Counted from the first letter of the stretch, positions 1 to 9,289 are shown. The stretch: 64,000 bases of DNA from Alicyclobacillus contaminans DSM 17975 (GCF_000429525.1 NZ_AUCA01000020.1:1-64000), one strand, 5' to 3'. Numbers and translations: made by a program. Notes: generated by a model not told the origin, from the letters alone.

Positions 1-219
1 GGTTACAACAACCCCGATGCTGACGGATACATCGAGCGATTCTTCCGGTCGCTGAAGGAGGAGGAGGTCTGGCTGCAAGAATACAGCAGCTTTACCGAGG
101 CGAAAGCGGCGATCGAGTCATACATTCACTTTTACAACACGGACCGACCTCATTCCGCACTAGGTTATCGGTCACCGTCGGAATTCAGAAACTGGAAAAT
201 GCAACAGAACGCAGCGTGA
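1..219 (+). CDS. IS3-family transposase (orfB) C-terminus, cut by window edge
   Basis: The frame is open from base 1 and stops with TGA at 217-219, giving 72 residues of a DDE integrase-type transposase. The segment ERFFRSLKEEEVW carries the last catalytic Glu of the DDE triad. The tail FYNTDRPHSALGYRSP is the characteristic end of IS3-family OrfB proteins. Only the C-terminus is inside the window, so whether the element is active cannot be judged. It is followed by the presumed right inverted repeat of the element. Confidence 0.9.
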   Translation, partial: GYNNPDADGYIERFFRSLKEEEVWLQEYSSFTEAKAAIESYIHFYNTDRPHSALGYRSPSEFRNWKMQQNAA

Positions 220-303
220 GACGGTTTTTATCTGAATTGTAAATCTATCATCTCTTTCTTAAAAGCCATCCCATCTGTCTTGACAATGTGGGGTTCAATA
301 CGC
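205..303. repeat. Direct repeat copy 1: IS3 right end
   Basis: This segment, from the last transposase codons through the terminal repeat, recurs with a few substitutions and small indels at 449-546. Copy 1 is attached to the transposase reading frame. Copy 2 is an orphan. Confidence 0.85.
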
Positions 304-442
304 TGGCCGTGCGGTCCTCCACTCCAGTCGTGGCCTCCAAGCGGTCTCCGTGTCCCTTCCCGACGCAAGCGGTTGGCGATTGCCGCGATAACCGGCTGAC
401 CAACGGCCGGCCGGTTGCACCCGTTCCTCCAACCACCGACAC
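304..442 (-). pseudogene. Fragment of a NAD(P)-binding Rossmann-fold protein between two IS ends
   Basis: On the minus strand a GTG at 442 opens SVVGGTGATGRPLVSRL, the glycine-rich GxxGxxG beta-alpha-beta start of NAD(P)-dependent epimerase/reductase (SDR-like) proteins. The frame runs only about 46 codons and is then cut by the IS end at 303. Its upstream side is cut by the orphan IS end at 449. The fragment cannot make a functional enzyme. The assignment rests on the dinucleotide-binding motif alone. Confidence 0.4.
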
Positions 443-448
443 TCTCCT

Positions 449-546
449 CAGAACGCAGCGTGAGACGTTTTTATCTGAATTGAAAGTCTATTATCTCTCT
501 CTTAAAAGCCATCCCATCTGTCTTGACAAAGTCGGGCTCAATACGC
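449..546. repeat. Direct repeat copy 2: orphan IS3 right end
   Basis: This is a second copy of the 205-303 segment in the same orientation. It begins with the transposase stop context (GAACGCAGCGTGAGACG) and ends in the terminal-repeat sequence (GACAAAGTCGGGCTCAATAC). No transposase coding sequence precedes it. It is best read as a remnant of a related, slightly diverged IS copy left by deletion or nested insertion. Confidence 0.8.
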
Positions 547-815
547 CGTGTACCAACGCCAGCGGTGGACTGGCGTAACAACGACACTCCGCAAACACCC
601 CGTGGTGGATACTCTCCACTGATGCCAGTGTAGCAGGATATGTCGCCTAGCGAGTCCGGTCTCTTTCCGGTGATTTTCCGGTTGCTGGATACGACCAGCG
701 TGCTATAGTATGGATAGTCATCCTGGTTGTTTAGTTTCATAAAACGATTCCCATAATGGTGATTAAAAAGTGTGATGTAGCTACATTTTTATAAAACGAA
801 GGGAGTCTATTCGGG

Positions 816-1200
816 ATGTCCAAAATCACGCCGTTTTTAATGTTTGATGGTAAGGCTGAAGAAGCCATGAATTTTTACGTCTCTTTATTTGACCAATCAG
901 AAATAAATAGTGTTTTTCATCATGAAGATGGAACAGTGCTTCATGCTACATTCAAATTAAAGGGCGTTTATGTGCATAGATAGTAGAGTTAAGCATGAGT
1001 TTGCATTTACTCCTTCGATCTCGCTATTTGTAACGTGCGACACGGAGACAGAAATTGATGAACTCTTTGATAAGTTATCTCAAGATGGACAAGTTCTCAT
1101 GCCATTAGCTTCTTCTCCAGTTAGTAAAAAATTTGGGTGGGTCACAGATAGATACGGTGTTTCTTGGCAACTGAACCTTGCAAACAATCAATTAAAATAG
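816..1200 (+). pseudogene. VOC-fold (PhnB-like) protein gene, frameshifted
   Basis: ATG at 816 opens a frame reading SKITPFLMFDGKAEEAMNFY, the typical start of PhnB/glyoxalase-like VOC proteins. The frame meets TAG near codon 51. From about 964 a different frame continues the same family (FMCIDSRVKHEF, then the C-terminal FGWVTDRYGVSWQL) to TAA at 1200. Family members keep both halves in one chain, so a deletion of about five bases (or an equivalent shift) near 963-966 has broken the gene. A plausible Shine-Dalgarno (GGGAG) precedes the ATG. The segment looks more AT-rich than the core genes downstream, consistent with acquisition. The original function (VOC enzyme or resistance-type protein) is unknown. 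Confidence 0.75.
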
Positions 1201-1230
1201 CTGTAACAACCAAGGCATGGTGATGCATTG

Positions 1231-1455
1231 TTACAGGCGGCTGCCATACCCTGGCCGCATGGCCGTTTCACTGTCGAACAGCACCATACCTTCGTCGATT
1301 ACGATGAACAGGTGTGGGAACTGCGGCGGGGTTGACGGTTTAGCTTAGCTTCGCGAATCTGGTTCAACCGTTCCCACATGACTGCTTTCGCTTCTTCCAG
1401 CTCCTGTTCTGCCTGTTCCAGTGTGTACTTAACGTCAGACCCGTAACGGAGTTAT
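1231..1455 (-). pseudogene. Remnant of an FtsK/SpoIIIE-like ATPase (mobile-element type)
   Basis: The minus strand reads YGSDVKYTLEQAEQELEEAK in one frame. After a shift around 1326-1331 it continues as QFPHLFIVIDEGMVLFDSE to TAA at 1231-1233. The hydrophobic run followed by DE (LFIVIDE) looks like a Walker B strand preceded by the helical region found in FtsK-type coupling ATPases of integrative elements. Both ends are missing and the frame is broken. The family call is a similarity judgement by eye. Confidence 0.4.
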
Positions 1456-1641
1456 AGCGTGTATGTAAACTGACTTCTATCCTCTGAACAAGACAGAAAA
1501 CCAACAAACCTTGTGGTTACGGCATATTTGGAACCCTGACTTAATCCCGTTCCAAATTTACGTAAATTCCACGACGGGGTGCCCATGGGACAAACAGGAA
1601 CCACGATATACCCCATTGGGGTACCACTGTCAAATACAACG

Positions 1642-1686
1642 AAAAACCGCACCATCATGGACATGTCGTCAACATGATGATGCGGT
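1642..1686 (-). terminator. Rho-independent terminator of rnpB
   Basis: On the minus strand a 14-bp stem (ACCGCATCATCATG paired with CATGATGGTGCGGT, one G-T pair) encloses a 13-base loop and is followed by TTTTT. It lies about 25 bases beyond the 3' end of the RNase P RNA. The 1441-1640 stretch on its far side holds nothing I can recognise. Confidence 0.85.
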
Positions 1687-1707
1687 GAATCAAAAGGGTA
1701 TGTACCT

Positions 1708-2168
1708 TGCAGGGAAGCAAGCCTGTAAGCCGAGTTCTGTACTCCGCGTGCTGCAAACGGCAGACTGACGCCCGTATCCAGAATGGACGCGGCGCCCCGC
1801 TGCCTCGCACGCATATGGAGTGGCAACCATCTATCTAGGCCGACTGTTGCCAGCCGGCTCAAGCGACCAACCCGAGCGCGTGGCGGGCCACCACATGTGC
1901 GCTCCTATCCGGTCTTGCTCCAGGTGGGGTTTACCTAGCCAGCCTGTCTCCAGGCTGCTGGTGCGCTCTTACCGCACCGTTGCATCCTTGCCTGTGACGC
2001 GCGACCGCAGCCGCAGCCGCACAATCCATCGGCGGTCTCCATTTCTGTGGCACTTTCCCTAGGATTGCTCCCGCCGGACGTTATCCGGCACCCTGCCCTG
2101 TGGAGCTCGGACTTTCCTCCCGTGCGGCCTTTCGGCACTGCACCGGCGGTTGCCCAGCTTACTCCCCT
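1708..2168 (-). ncRNA. rnpB: RNase P RNA, type A-like architecture
   Basis: This is the catalytic RNA of ribonuclease P, which matures tRNA 5' ends. On the minus strand the universal core is present in order: GGAGGAAAGTCCGAGCTCC (P4 side and CR-I), the AAGTGCCACAGAAA segment, GGTGCGGTAAGAGCGCACC, GGTAAACCCCACCTGGAGCAAG, TAGATAGATGGTTGCC, and the 3' ACAGAACTCGGCTTACAG. The ends can pair as P1 (GGGAGTAAGC with GCTTGCTTCCC). The GGTGCGGTAAGAGCGCACC hairpin with the following block resembles the ancestral type A fold and not B. subtilis type B. The ends are estimated from the P1 pairing. Confidence 0.93.
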
Positions 2169-2291
2169 GTTCAAGTCAGCAAGTATGAGTATATCGCATC
2201 CGCGAATGAATGTTCAAGTGCAAATGTCTGGAAAACGTATGCATACGCAGACAAACGGCGGAACGCATCTGGCTGGGCCCTTGTGCACGGC

Positions 2292-3404
2292 TCATAACCA
2301 ACGAAACGGATCTTCTTCCACATCCGCAATGTGAACCTGCACCGCTGCACCGAACGCTTCATTGAACCACGTTTGGACCGCCTGCAGCACGGGACGCTCC
2401 ATCGCAGCATGGGTGGCGTCAATCATGGCGAGTCCATCGTCCCAGGCATCCGCGACCACGTGGTGGCTACAATCAGCGGTCACGAGGACATCGGCCCCTT
2501 TGGCCAATGCCTTGGCCGCCCAACCACCGCCGGATCCACCGAGCACGGCGACACGCTGGACGGGCATACCGGGATCTCCGGAAAATCGAATATGCGCGAG
2601 TCCAAGTCGGGTTCGAACCTGTTCGGAGAACGCGGACAACGGCATCGGCTCGGCCAGCGTACCGATGCGGCCAATACCGAATGATTTCCCTGGAAGTTCT
2701 AGAGGATACAGGTCGTACGCCACTTCCTCGTAGGGGTGCGCGGCCAACATCGCGCGGACCACCGACGGGACCAGAGGTTCCGGAACCACCGTCTCCAGCC
2801 GCACTTCCGCCACGCGTTCCAACCGCCCGACCTCGCCGATGAATGGTTGTGCGCCCGCCTGCGGAAGAAACGTTCCCTGTCCCTCGACGCTGAACGTACA
2901 GTGGCTGTACTGTCCGATGTGGCCCGCCCCCGCCGCGCACACGGCCTGCAACACCTGTTCGTGATGCGTTTCCGGAACAAAAACCACCAGCTTCTGCAAT
3001 CGTTCGCGGCGCAAGGGGTCGAGCACCTCCACCTGCTGTAATCCCAACAGATTGGCCAGAACATCGTTGACGCCGCCTTCCGCCACATCGAGGTTGGTGT
3101 GCGCATTGCAGATGGCGAGGTCCGCGGCCAGTGCCGCCTGCAGGGCGCGGCCGCGCGCCGTACTGGTGTCAATGACCTTTAGCGGTCGATAGATCAACGC
3201 ATGATGTGTGAACAATAGATCCGACTGTGCCGAGATGGCGGCGTGGATGGCGGAGGGAGACGGATCGAGCGCCAAACAGATCCGACGCACGGGCTTGTCC
3301 AGACGCCCCACCTGCAGACCTATCACGTCACCGTCCATCGCCAGTTCCGGTGGTGCATGACGGTGAACCACGTCCATCACGTCGCGGACGGTTACCTTGC
3401 TCAC
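2292..3404 (-). CDS. Nif3-like dinuclear metal centre hexameric protein
   Basis: A 370-residue protein of the Nif3/YqfO family, whose members bind two metal ions and whose reaction is not settled. The N-terminal half has the metal-ligand motif LLFTHHALIY and NAHTNLD. The C-terminal half has TADCSHHVVADAWDDG and IDATHAAME. Between them is the extra PII/CutA-like domain seen in Firmicute members, and the length matches B. subtilis YqfO. I chose the GTG at 3404 because GGAGGT lies six bases upstream; the open frame continues much further upstream without family similarity. It follows trmK closely (the Nif3 ribosome site lies within the end of trmK), as in B. subtilis yqfN-yqfO. Confidence 0.92.
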   Translation of the reverse strand: MSKVTVRDVMDVVHRHAPPELAMDGDVIGLQVGRLDKPVRRICLALDPSPSAIHAAISAQSDLLFTHHALIYRPLKVIDTSTARGRALQAALAADLAICNAHTNLDVAEGGVNDVLANLLGLQQVEVLDPLRRERLQKLVVFVPETHHEQVLQAVCAAGAGHIGQYSHCTFSVEGQGTFLPQAGAQPFIGEVGRLERVAEVRLETVVPEPLVPSVVRAMLAAHPYEEVAYDLYPLELPGKSFGIGRIGTLAEPMPLSAFSEQVRTRLGLAHIRFSGDPGMPVQRVAVLGGSGGGWAAKALAKGADVLVTADCSHHVVADAWDDGLAMIDATHAAMERPVLQAVQTWFNEAFGAAVQVHIADVEEDPFRWL

Positions 3405-3415
3405 GAGCAAACCTC

Positions 3416-4141
3416 CTATCCTACTGGATGCCACCGAGCGATGAATGCCATGTGGGCTTCCAGATCTTCGGCGCGCCGCAGGGCGGACGCCGAGGTACCC
3501 TGGCGTACTTGCTGCAGCTGTTCCCGCAGTTTCTTCCAAAGTTGCTGGAAATACGCGCGCGTCACCGCATCGTCCGCAGTCAACAGAAACGGACCGTAGT
3601 GCACCGCGAAGCGCATTTCCTCGGGATGACCGCGATATCTTTCGTACGCGGCATCGGGAGCAGTTCCCCGCTCGGCAGACAAGACTTCGTAAAAGCGTCC
3701 CTCTTCTGTTACGACGGCTTCTTCCTTCAACGTGAAGCCAGCGTCCAGCAGCCATTGTCGCACGGCGCCGGACGCGTTCATGGGTTGTATCAACACGCGC
3801 CCGAGGGTATCGACCACCTCTGGGCATGCTCGCAGGATCTCGCTGGCAGTGGCGCCGCCCATGCCCGCAATCACCACGGTGTCGACTTCGCCGGGCCGAA
3901 TGGTCGCCAGGCCGTTGCCCTGGCGCACGGAAATGACCCGCCGGAGACCATACCGCTGCACATTCTCCGCCGCGCTGCGGCAGGGCCCGGCCGCCACGTC
4001 CGACGCAATGGCCGAGGTGCAACGCCCCGACTGAATGAGGTAAATGGGCAACAGGGCGTGGTCGGTTCCGATATCGGCCACCGAGGGCCCATGCACTCGA
4101 TCCGCGAGCCACTGTAACCGATGAGACAGTACGATGGTCAA
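3416..4141 (-). CDS. trmK: tRNA (adenine(22)-N1)-methyltransferase TrmK
   Basis: Predicted to methylate N1 of A22 in bacterial tRNAs using S-adenosylmethionine. The 241-residue protein starts LSHRLQWLADRV and carries the SAM-binding motif VADIGTDHALLPIYLI and the family motif VIAGMGGATASEIL. Its C-terminus is a helical coiled region. The likely start is TTG at 4141, preceded by AAGGAAG. This TTG overlaps the TGA of the upstream ydcF-like gene, suggesting translational coupling. The length matches B. subtilis TrmK (YqfN). Confidence 0.9.
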   Translation of the reverse strand: MTIVLSHRLQWLADRVHGPSVADIGTDHALLPIYLIQSGRCTSAIASDVAAGPCRSAAENVQRYGLRRVISVRQGNGLATIRPGEVDTVVIAGMGGATASEILRACPEVVDTLGRVLIQPMNASGAVRQWLLDAGFTLKEEAVVTEEGRFYEVLSAERGTAPDAAYERYRGHPEEMRFAVHYGPFLLTADDAVTRAYFQQLWKKLREQLQQVRQGTSASALRRAEDLEAHMAFIARWHPVG

Positions 4142-4755
4142 GTGATTCTTCCTTTCCGAACCCACACGGCTTTTCCCCGGAGAACGTACAACACCCGCGC
4201 CAGCACTTCGCGCCGAGCGACGCGAAGGTCGCGCATGTTCGACCACGCCGCATAGCCGGATGCGTCCATTCCGAGCACTTTGGCGACGGCCAGTGCGCGC
4301 GGCAGATGGTAGTCGCTGGTCACAATCACGGCGGATTTCAAGCCATGCTCCTGCATGACGCGCAGGCTGTTTCCGAGATTTTCCCACGTATCCGTGGAGT
4401 GCCGGTCTTCGAGAATCGCGTGCGGAGGGACTCCGTTCATCATCAGAAACCGTTTCATCGAACGAGATTCGCTGACGGTTTCATCTTCTCCTCGTCCGCC
4501 ACTCACAATAAAATACGACACATACCCCAGACGATACAAATGGAGCCCCGCTCGCAGTCGATTTCTCAAGGTTGCGCTGGGGCGGTACCCATTCGTGTAC
4601 GCCCCCAAGATCACGGCACAGTGCGCGGGCCGCGGCTTCTCCCGCCGGCCCCGCCGCCGCACATCGATGGCCATCCAAGTCCATATGGCCCACATCCCTG
4701 CCAGCCACACCAAACCGACCAGAATTCCTCTGAAGCTCCATCGAAAGACCACCAT
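4138..4755 (-). CDS. YdcF/SanA-like DUF218 membrane-anchored protein
   Basis: A 205-residue protein with one N-terminal membrane helix (about residues 10-28) and a DUF218 domain outside it. Family signatures are VILGAYTNG, FIVSGG, a STDTWENLGNS segment and VTSDYHLPRAL. SanA/YdcF proteins are linked to envelope integrity, but the biochemical activity is not established. The ATG at 4755 has AAAGGGG four bases upstream; a GTG six codons earlier is also possible. It is probably the first gene of the ydcF-trmK-nif3 operon. Confidence 0.85.
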   Translation of the reverse strand: MVVFRWSFRGILVGLVWLAGMWAIWTWMAIDVRRRGRREKPRPAHCAVILGAYTNGYRPSATLRNRLRAGLHLYRLGYVSYFIVSGGRGEDETVSESRSMKRFLMMNGVPPHAILEDRHSTDTWENLGNSLRVMQEHGLKSAVIVTSDYHLPRALAVAKVLGMDASGYAAWSNMRDLRVARREVLARVLYVLRGKAVWVRKGRIT

Positions 4756-4838
4756 GACACCCCTTTGCCGCACACCCGCCCCTGAGCCCGACCCGTCCTT
4801 GACGGTAAAGTATATGGTGGTCGTCCTTGAAATTAGAA

Positions 4839-4876
4839 GGGACCGGCCCGGCGGATGTCGCCCGCCTTCCGGTCCC
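4839..4876 (-). terminator. Putative terminator after the acyl-CoA dehydrogenase gene
   Basis: An interrupted inverted repeat (GGGACCGG ... CCGGTCCC) lies 20 bases beyond the stop of the minus-strand acyl-CoA dehydrogenase gene. On that strand it is followed by TTCTAATTTC, only a weak T tract. Confidence 0.5.
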
Positions 4877-4896
4877 GTGCCCCCATCCGCAGCTCG

Positions 4897-6030
4897 TCAG
4901 CATCCCAACTGTCGGGCAATCACCAAACGTTGAATTTCTGAAGTGCCTTCGCCAATCTCAATCAACTTGGCGTCCCGCAAGTTCCGCTCCACAGGGTACT
5001 CTTTCATGTAACCGTTTCCACCCAGAATCTGAATCGCTTGAGTGCACGTCTCCGTGCATATCTCCGACGCGAACAGCTTCGCGTAGGACGCTTCGAGCGT
5101 GTACGGCAAGCCCTGGTCCTTGCGCCAGGCCGCTTTGAGCACGGCGGTGCGGGCGAGGTCAATGTGCATCGCCATATCGGCCAGCTTGTGCTGAATGGCC
5201 TGAAACTTGGAGATGGACTGCCCGAATTGTGTGCGCTGTTTCGCATAGGAGAGCGCTGTCTCGAACGCCGATTGGGCAATGCCGACCGCGAGCGCCGCAA
5301 TGGCCACGCGCCCTCCGTCGAGCGTCGACAGAAACTGCTTGAACCCCGCGTTCAACGGGCCCAGCAAGTTTTCCTCCGGAATCCGTACGTTTTCAAGGAT
5401 GAGCTCCACCGTGTTCGATGCGCGCATCCCCATCTTTTCATAGGGTTTTGACGTCGAGAAGCCCGGTGTGTCTGTGGGCACGATGAACGCGCTGATGCCG
5501 CGCGTCGCCGGATCGGTGACTGCGGTCAACACCACCGTTTTCGCGTAGCCGCCATTGGTGATGAAAATCTTGTTCCCGTTGATCACCCAGGAATCTCCGT
5601 CAAGCACGGCGGTGGTGCGCGTTCCACCCGCATCCGATCCCGCTCCGGGCTCGGTCAACCCAAACGATCCGATGCCTTCGCCGGACGCGAGAGGTACGAG
5701 ATACTTCTGCTTCTGTTCCTCCGTGCCGTAGAGCAACAATGGAACGCAGGCGAGTGAAACATGGGCTTCGTAGCTGAGCCCGGTGCCCGCACAGGCTCTG
5801 CCGATTTCTTCGAGCGCGAGGCAATAGCTGATCATATCTGCTCCCGCTCCGCCGTACGCCTCCGGAATGGGCAACCCCATCAGCCCTAGTTTTCCCATTT
5901 TATCAAAGATTTCGATAGGGAACCGAGCGTTCCGGTCCAGTTCCGCCGCCTTCGGTGCGATTTCCGCTTCCGCAAACTCACGAACCATGTTACGAATCAT
6001 CTGTTGTTCCGAACTAAATTCGAAATTCAT
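4897..6030 (-). CDS. Acyl-CoA dehydrogenase
   Basis: A 377-residue flavoprotein predicted to desaturate acyl-CoA at C2-C3 and pass electrons to ETF. It has the N-terminal helical domain ([18 protein letters not shown]), the FAD/substrate loop [30 protein letters not shown], and the C-terminal dimer/catalytic region with [11 protein letters not shown] and [20 protein letters not shown]. The size is typical (about 380). I chose the ATG at 6030, with GGGGAGG ten bases upstream. Substrate chain length cannot be read from sequence; butyryl or short-branched acyl-CoA is plausible. It is flanked by terminator-like hairpins and is probably monocistronic. Confidence 0.93.
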   Translation of the reverse strand: MNFEFSSEQQMIRNMVREFAEAEIAPKAAELDRNARFPIEIFDKMGKLGLMGLPIPEAYGGAGADMISYCLALEEIGRACAGTGLSYEAHVSLACVPLLLYGTEEQKQKYLVPLASGEGIGSFGLTEPGAGSDAGGTRTTAVLDGDSWVINGNKIFITNGGYAKTVVLTAVTDPATRGISAFIVPTDTPGFSTSKPYEKMGMRASNTVELILENVRIPEENLLGPLNAGFKQFLSTLDGGRVAIAALAVGIAQSAFETALSYAKQRTQFGQSISKFQAIQHKLADMAMHIDLARTAVLKAAWRKDQGLPYTLEASYAKLFASEICTETCTQAIQILGGNGYMKEYPVERNLRDAKLIEIGEGTSEIQRLVIARQLGC

Positions 6031-6080
6031 GTCCGCCATCCCTCCCCGTGACGCATCCATTATACCCGTAACCCCGCCCG

Positions 6081-6141
6081 AAAAGAAAGCGCTTGCACAA
6101 GCGTACACAGACAGGACCGTCGCATTTGCGGCGGTCCCGTC
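6081..6141 (-). terminator. Two hairpins after rpoD
   Basis: Downstream of the rpoD stop on the minus strand there is a 14-base imperfect stem (GACGGGACCGCCGC with GCGACGGTCCTGTC). It is followed by the palindrome CGCTTGTGCAAGCG and CTTTCTTTT. The second hairpin with its T-rich tail is the better termination candidate. Confidence 0.5.
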
Positions 6142-6169
6142 TTCTCCGTTTTCACGCAACTGTACCGGT

Positions 6170-7339
6170 TCACTCGAGGAAATCCTTCAGCCGCTTGCTG
6201 CGGCTCGGATGGCGAAGTTTCCGCAAAGCCTTCGCCTCAATCTGGCGAATCCGTTCACGGGTTACGCCAAAGACCTTGCCGACTTCCTCCAGCGTGCGCG
6301 TCCGGCCGTCGTCCAGCCCAAACCGGAGACGGAGCACGTTTTCTTCGCGCTCGGTCAGGGTGTCAAGCACGTCTTCGAGCTGCTCTTTGAGCAATTCGTA
6401 CGCGGCCGCGTCGGCAGGCGCCAGCGCATCGTCGTCCGGAATGAAGTCTCCCAGGTGCGAATCGTCCTCTTCGCCAATCGGAGTTTCCAGAGAGACCGGT
6501 TCCTGGGCAATTTTCTGGATTTCCCGCACTTTTTCGGGACTCAGGTCCATTTCCGCAGCGATTTCCTCCGCAGTCGGTTCACGGCCGAGTTCCTGCAGCA
6601 GCTGCCGCGAAATCCGGATCAACTTGTTGATGGTTTCAACCATGTGCACCGGAATTCGAATCGTCCGCGCCTGATCCGCAATGGCGCGCGTGATGGCCTG
6701 GCGAATCCACCACGTGGCGTACGTACTGAATTTATATCCTTTGCGGTAGTCAAACTTCTCCACGGCCTTGATCAAGCCGAGATTCCCTTCCTGAATCAGG
6801 TCAAGAAACAGCATGCCGCGCCCCACATAGCGCTTCGCAATGCTCACGACCAAGCGAAGGTTGGCCTCTGCCAGGCGACGCTTGGCTTCTTCGTCGCCTT
6901 CCTCGATGCGCTTTGCGAGCTCGATTTCCTCTGTGGCGGACAGCAGCGGCACACGCCCGATTTCCTTCAGATACATGCGAACCGGATCACTGATTTTGAC
7001 TCCGGGCGGCATCGTCAAGTCGTTTAGGTCGATGCGCTCCTCGTCCAAATCTTCGCCGTCTGCCGGCTCAGTCGCCTCGTCGTCGGCGTCGTCCAAGTCT
7101 TCCAAATCGTCGTCTTCATCGTCGTCGCGGCCGTTCACCACGTCGATGCCAAGCTCGGACAAATGCTCGAAGAATTCGTCCATCGCGTCGGGATCGACAT
7201 CGAACGGAGCGAGTCGGTTCGCGATTTCGTGGTACGTGAGCGTCCCACGCTTTTTGCCAAGCGCGACCAGGGCATCCTTGGTTTGTTGAAGGGTGAGTCC
7301 ACGTTCTCCATCGCGGGCTTCTTCTCTGTTGTCTTTCAT
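6170..7339 (-). CDS. rpoD: Primary sigma factor RpoD/SigA
   Basis: A 389-residue housekeeping sigma-70 factor. Region 1.1 is followed by an acidic stretch ([17 protein letters not shown]). Then come region 1.2 ([16 protein letters not shown]), region 2 with [20 protein letters not shown] and [15 protein letters not shown], region 3 ([13 protein letters not shown]) and the region 4 helix-turn-helix ([20 protein letters not shown]). I chose the ATG at 7339 with GGAGG ten bases upstream. It starts 16 bases after the dnaG stop, the conserved dnaG-rpoD arrangement. Confidence 0.97.
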   Translation of the reverse strand: MKDNREEARDGERGLTLQQTKDALVALGKKRGTLTYHEIANRLAPFDVDPDAMDEFFEHLSELGIDVVNGRDDDEDDDLEDLDDADDEATEPADGEDLDEERIDLNDLTMPPGVKISDPVRMYLKEIGRVPLLSATEEIELAKRIEEGDEEAKRRLAEANLRLVVSIAKRYVGRGMLFLDLIQEGNLGLIKAVEKFDYRKGYKFSTYATWWIRQAITRAIADQARTIRIPVHMVETINKLIRISRQLLQELGREPTAEEIAAEMDLSPEKVREIQKIAQEPVSLETPIGEEDDSHLGDFIPDDDALAPADAAAYELLKEQLEDVLDTLTEREENVLRLRFGLDDGRTRTLEEVGKVFGVTRERIRQIEAKALRKLRHPSRSKRLKDFLE

Positions 7340-7355
7340 TTCATTCCCGCCTCCT

Positions 7356-9185
7356 TTACCCTGTGACCATGCTGCCGGCAAGTTGCTGTCGCAACGCAGC
7401 ACACGTTTCCTGGAGTTCCTCCACTGTGTGCTTGAGCGCCGTCACATTGTCACAGCCATCGACCTGTGCCTGAACCAATTCCTTCATGGCTTCGCGAAGT
7501 TTCCGCTCCGCTCGGTGCAGTTTGAAAATCCGCAGACAGTCGTCAATGACCGCCTCTGAACACTCCGGTGGATCCTCCATAAGTAATGATGAAGCCAATC
7601 GAATTAAGAGAGGATCCTCGAGAGAGTCCAAAAACGCGCTGGGACTGCCGTCCTGATGCACGCTGCGAAAATGATACAATCTGGCCAACAGCGCGGTCTG
7701 TTCCACCGTGGCCAATTCATCCACGCCGCGGGACAATAACCATTCATACGCCCGCGGCTCCACCAACAAGGCCTGCAGTATCCGCTGACTGGCGGAGACA
7801 TCCTTTTCCTGCACCGGCACAGACGCACGATGCACTTCTTCAGGTGCCGCCATCCGAGACTGTCGGTTCCGCTTGGGGCGTCGCTTTGCGACCATCGCCA
7901 GCTCTTGGCGCAACGCCTCCGGAGATACCTGAAATTCACTGCTCAGGCGCCGCAATTCGGCATCCTGTTCAATGGGGCTCGCCCGTTCCGCCAAAAGGGC
8001 GAGCGCCCGGCGCAGAAAGTCGGTCCGGCCCGCCATGCTGTCCAAGGCGGCCTCTGACCGCAGGTCCTCCAGCAGAAACTCCAGTTCTGTCACCGCCAAA
8101 TTGTGCACCTGTCGCTGAAAGGCTGCGGCACCGCGTTCACGGACGAACTCGTCCGGATCCATCTCATCTGGAAACAGAGCGACCCGCACCGTGAGCCCGT
8201 AATTCGCGGCAATCTCCAGCGCGCGCTTGGTGGCCTTGCGACCGGCTGCATCGCCATCGTAGGCAATGACCAGCACGTCGGCATACCGTTTCAGCCGCCG
8301 TGCATGCTCTTCGGTCAACGCGGTGCCCATGGTCGCCACCGCATGCCGGACGCCCGCCTGCCACGCTGAAATCACGTCCATGTATCCTTCAAATAGGACG
8401 GCGGTTCGCGATTTCCGAACGTTCTTGCGCGCTGCGTGGAAATGGAACAGAACTTCGCTCTTGTGGAACAGCTCCGTTTCGGGAGAGTTCAGGTACTTCG
8501 GCTTCGCGTCGGCGGTCAACGCGCGTCCGCCGAACGAAATCACCCGCCCCTCTGCATCTCGGATGGGCACCATGACTCGGTTTCGAAACCGATCCACAAC
8601 CTTGGCGCCCATCGCAACCCCGAGCCCTGACTCCACAATCAGCGACGGGGAATATCCGCGTTTTCGCAGAAATCGAACCAGGGCGTCGGGTGCGTCCGGT
8701 GCAGCGCCCAATTCAAAATCCATAATGGTTTGCCGCGAAATTCCTCTGCCTTCCAAATACGTTAGGGCTTGCACACCTGCGGCGGTATTCATTAGAATGT
8801 AGTTGTAGTATTTCGCGGCCAGTTGGTGTGCGTCCAGCATCTGCTGGCGGCGGCTGTCCTGCGGCGGTGTCTCGCCCTGTCGGTGAAAGCCCGCTGGCAA
8901 TTGCAAATCTACCCGATGCGCCAATTTCTCAACCGCTTCGGGAAACGTAAGGCCTTCTATATCCATGACGAAACGAATCACTGTACCGCCCGCGCCGCAA
9001 CCGAAGCAGTGAAACAATTGTCGATCCGGGGATACCGAAAACGACGGCGACTTCTCGTTGTGAAACGGACAGAGACCAACGAAGGAGCGACCCGCACGAC
9101 GTAACGGAACATACTCGGAAACGACATCCACGATGTCCACGCGCTGGCGCAATTCCTCGACCCATTCGTCGGGAACTTTTGTCAC
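7356..9185 (-). CDS. dnaG: DNA primase DnaG
   Basis: A 609-residue primase that lays down RNA primers for replication. It has the N-terminal CHC2 zinc ribbon (CPFHNEKSP ... FHCFGCG), the RNA polymerase core with TOPRIM motifs ([11 protein letters not shown] and [14 protein letters not shown]), and a C-terminal helicase-interaction region. The GTG at 9185 is chosen because the family N-terminus follows at once and AAGAAGGTGATGGG lies just upstream. It is the first gene of the dnaG-rpoD unit and lies about 105 bases behind a sigma-H-type promoter. Confidence 0.96.
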   Translation of the reverse strand: MTKVPDEWVEELRQRVDIVDVVSEYVPLRRAGRSFVGLCPFHNEKSPSFSVSPDRQLFHCFGCGAGGTVIRFVMDIEGLTFPEAVEKLAHRVDLQLPAGFHRQGETPPQDSRRQQMLDAHQLAAKYYNYILMNTAAGVQALTYLEGRGISRQTIMDFELGAAPDAPDALVRFLRKRGYSPSLIVESGLGVAMGAKVVDRFRNRVMVPIRDAEGRVISFGGRALTADAKPKYLNSPETELFHKSEVLFHFHAARKNVRKSRTAVLFEGYMDVISAWQAGVRHAVATMGTALTEEHARRLKRYADVLVIAYDGDAAGRKATKRALEIAANYGLTVRVALFPDEMDPDEFVRERGAAAFQRQVHNLAVTELEFLLEDLRSEAALDSMAGRTDFLRRALALLAERASPIEQDAELRRLSSEFQVSPEALRQELAMVAKRRPKRNRQSRMAAPEEVHRASVPVQEKDVSASQRILQALLVEPRAYEWLLSRGVDELATVEQTALLARLYHFRSVHQDGSPSAFLDSLEDPLLIRLASSLLMEDPPECSEAVIDDCLRIFKLHRAERKLREAMKELVQAQVDGCDNVTALKHTVEELQETCAALRQQLAGSMVTG

Positions 9186-9289
9186 CCCATCACCTTCTTT
9201 GGGATACACGGGGCGAAAGCAAAACGAGTGCCGATGCCTTCTGCCGAATGCATCCATTCACTGTGTTGCTTTTCACTGTAATGTGTTTT

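Larger units (their letters stand above)
1..303 (+). mobile_element. Right end of an IS3-family insertion sequence
   Basis: The transposase tail is followed by about 80 noncoding bases ending in a terminal-repeat-like segment near 272-302. Read on the minus strand this begins GTATTGAACCCCACATTGTC, which has the look of an IS3-family terminal repeat. The exact terminus cannot be fixed without the left end, which is outside the window. Confidence 0.7.

Noticed and set aside
471-740. 89-codon minus-strand frame across the second IS end
   Set aside because: It is composed largely of the IS terminal sequence and low-information flanking DNA, with no ribosome site and no recognisable domain.
2292-4253. 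A single 653-codon minus-strand frame covering Nif3 and the region upstream of it
   Set aside because: Only the part from GTG 3404 resembles a protein family. The upstream part is the antisense-free shadow of trmK in another frame, and a proper Shine-Dalgarno precedes 3404.
5867-7027. Long plus-strand frame opposite the acyl-CoA dehydrogenase and rpoD genes
   Set aside because: It lies antisense to two well-conserved genes in GC-rich DNA, where long shadow frames are common, and shows no family features. The same applies to other long antisense frames (for example 24748-26439 and 26611-28647).
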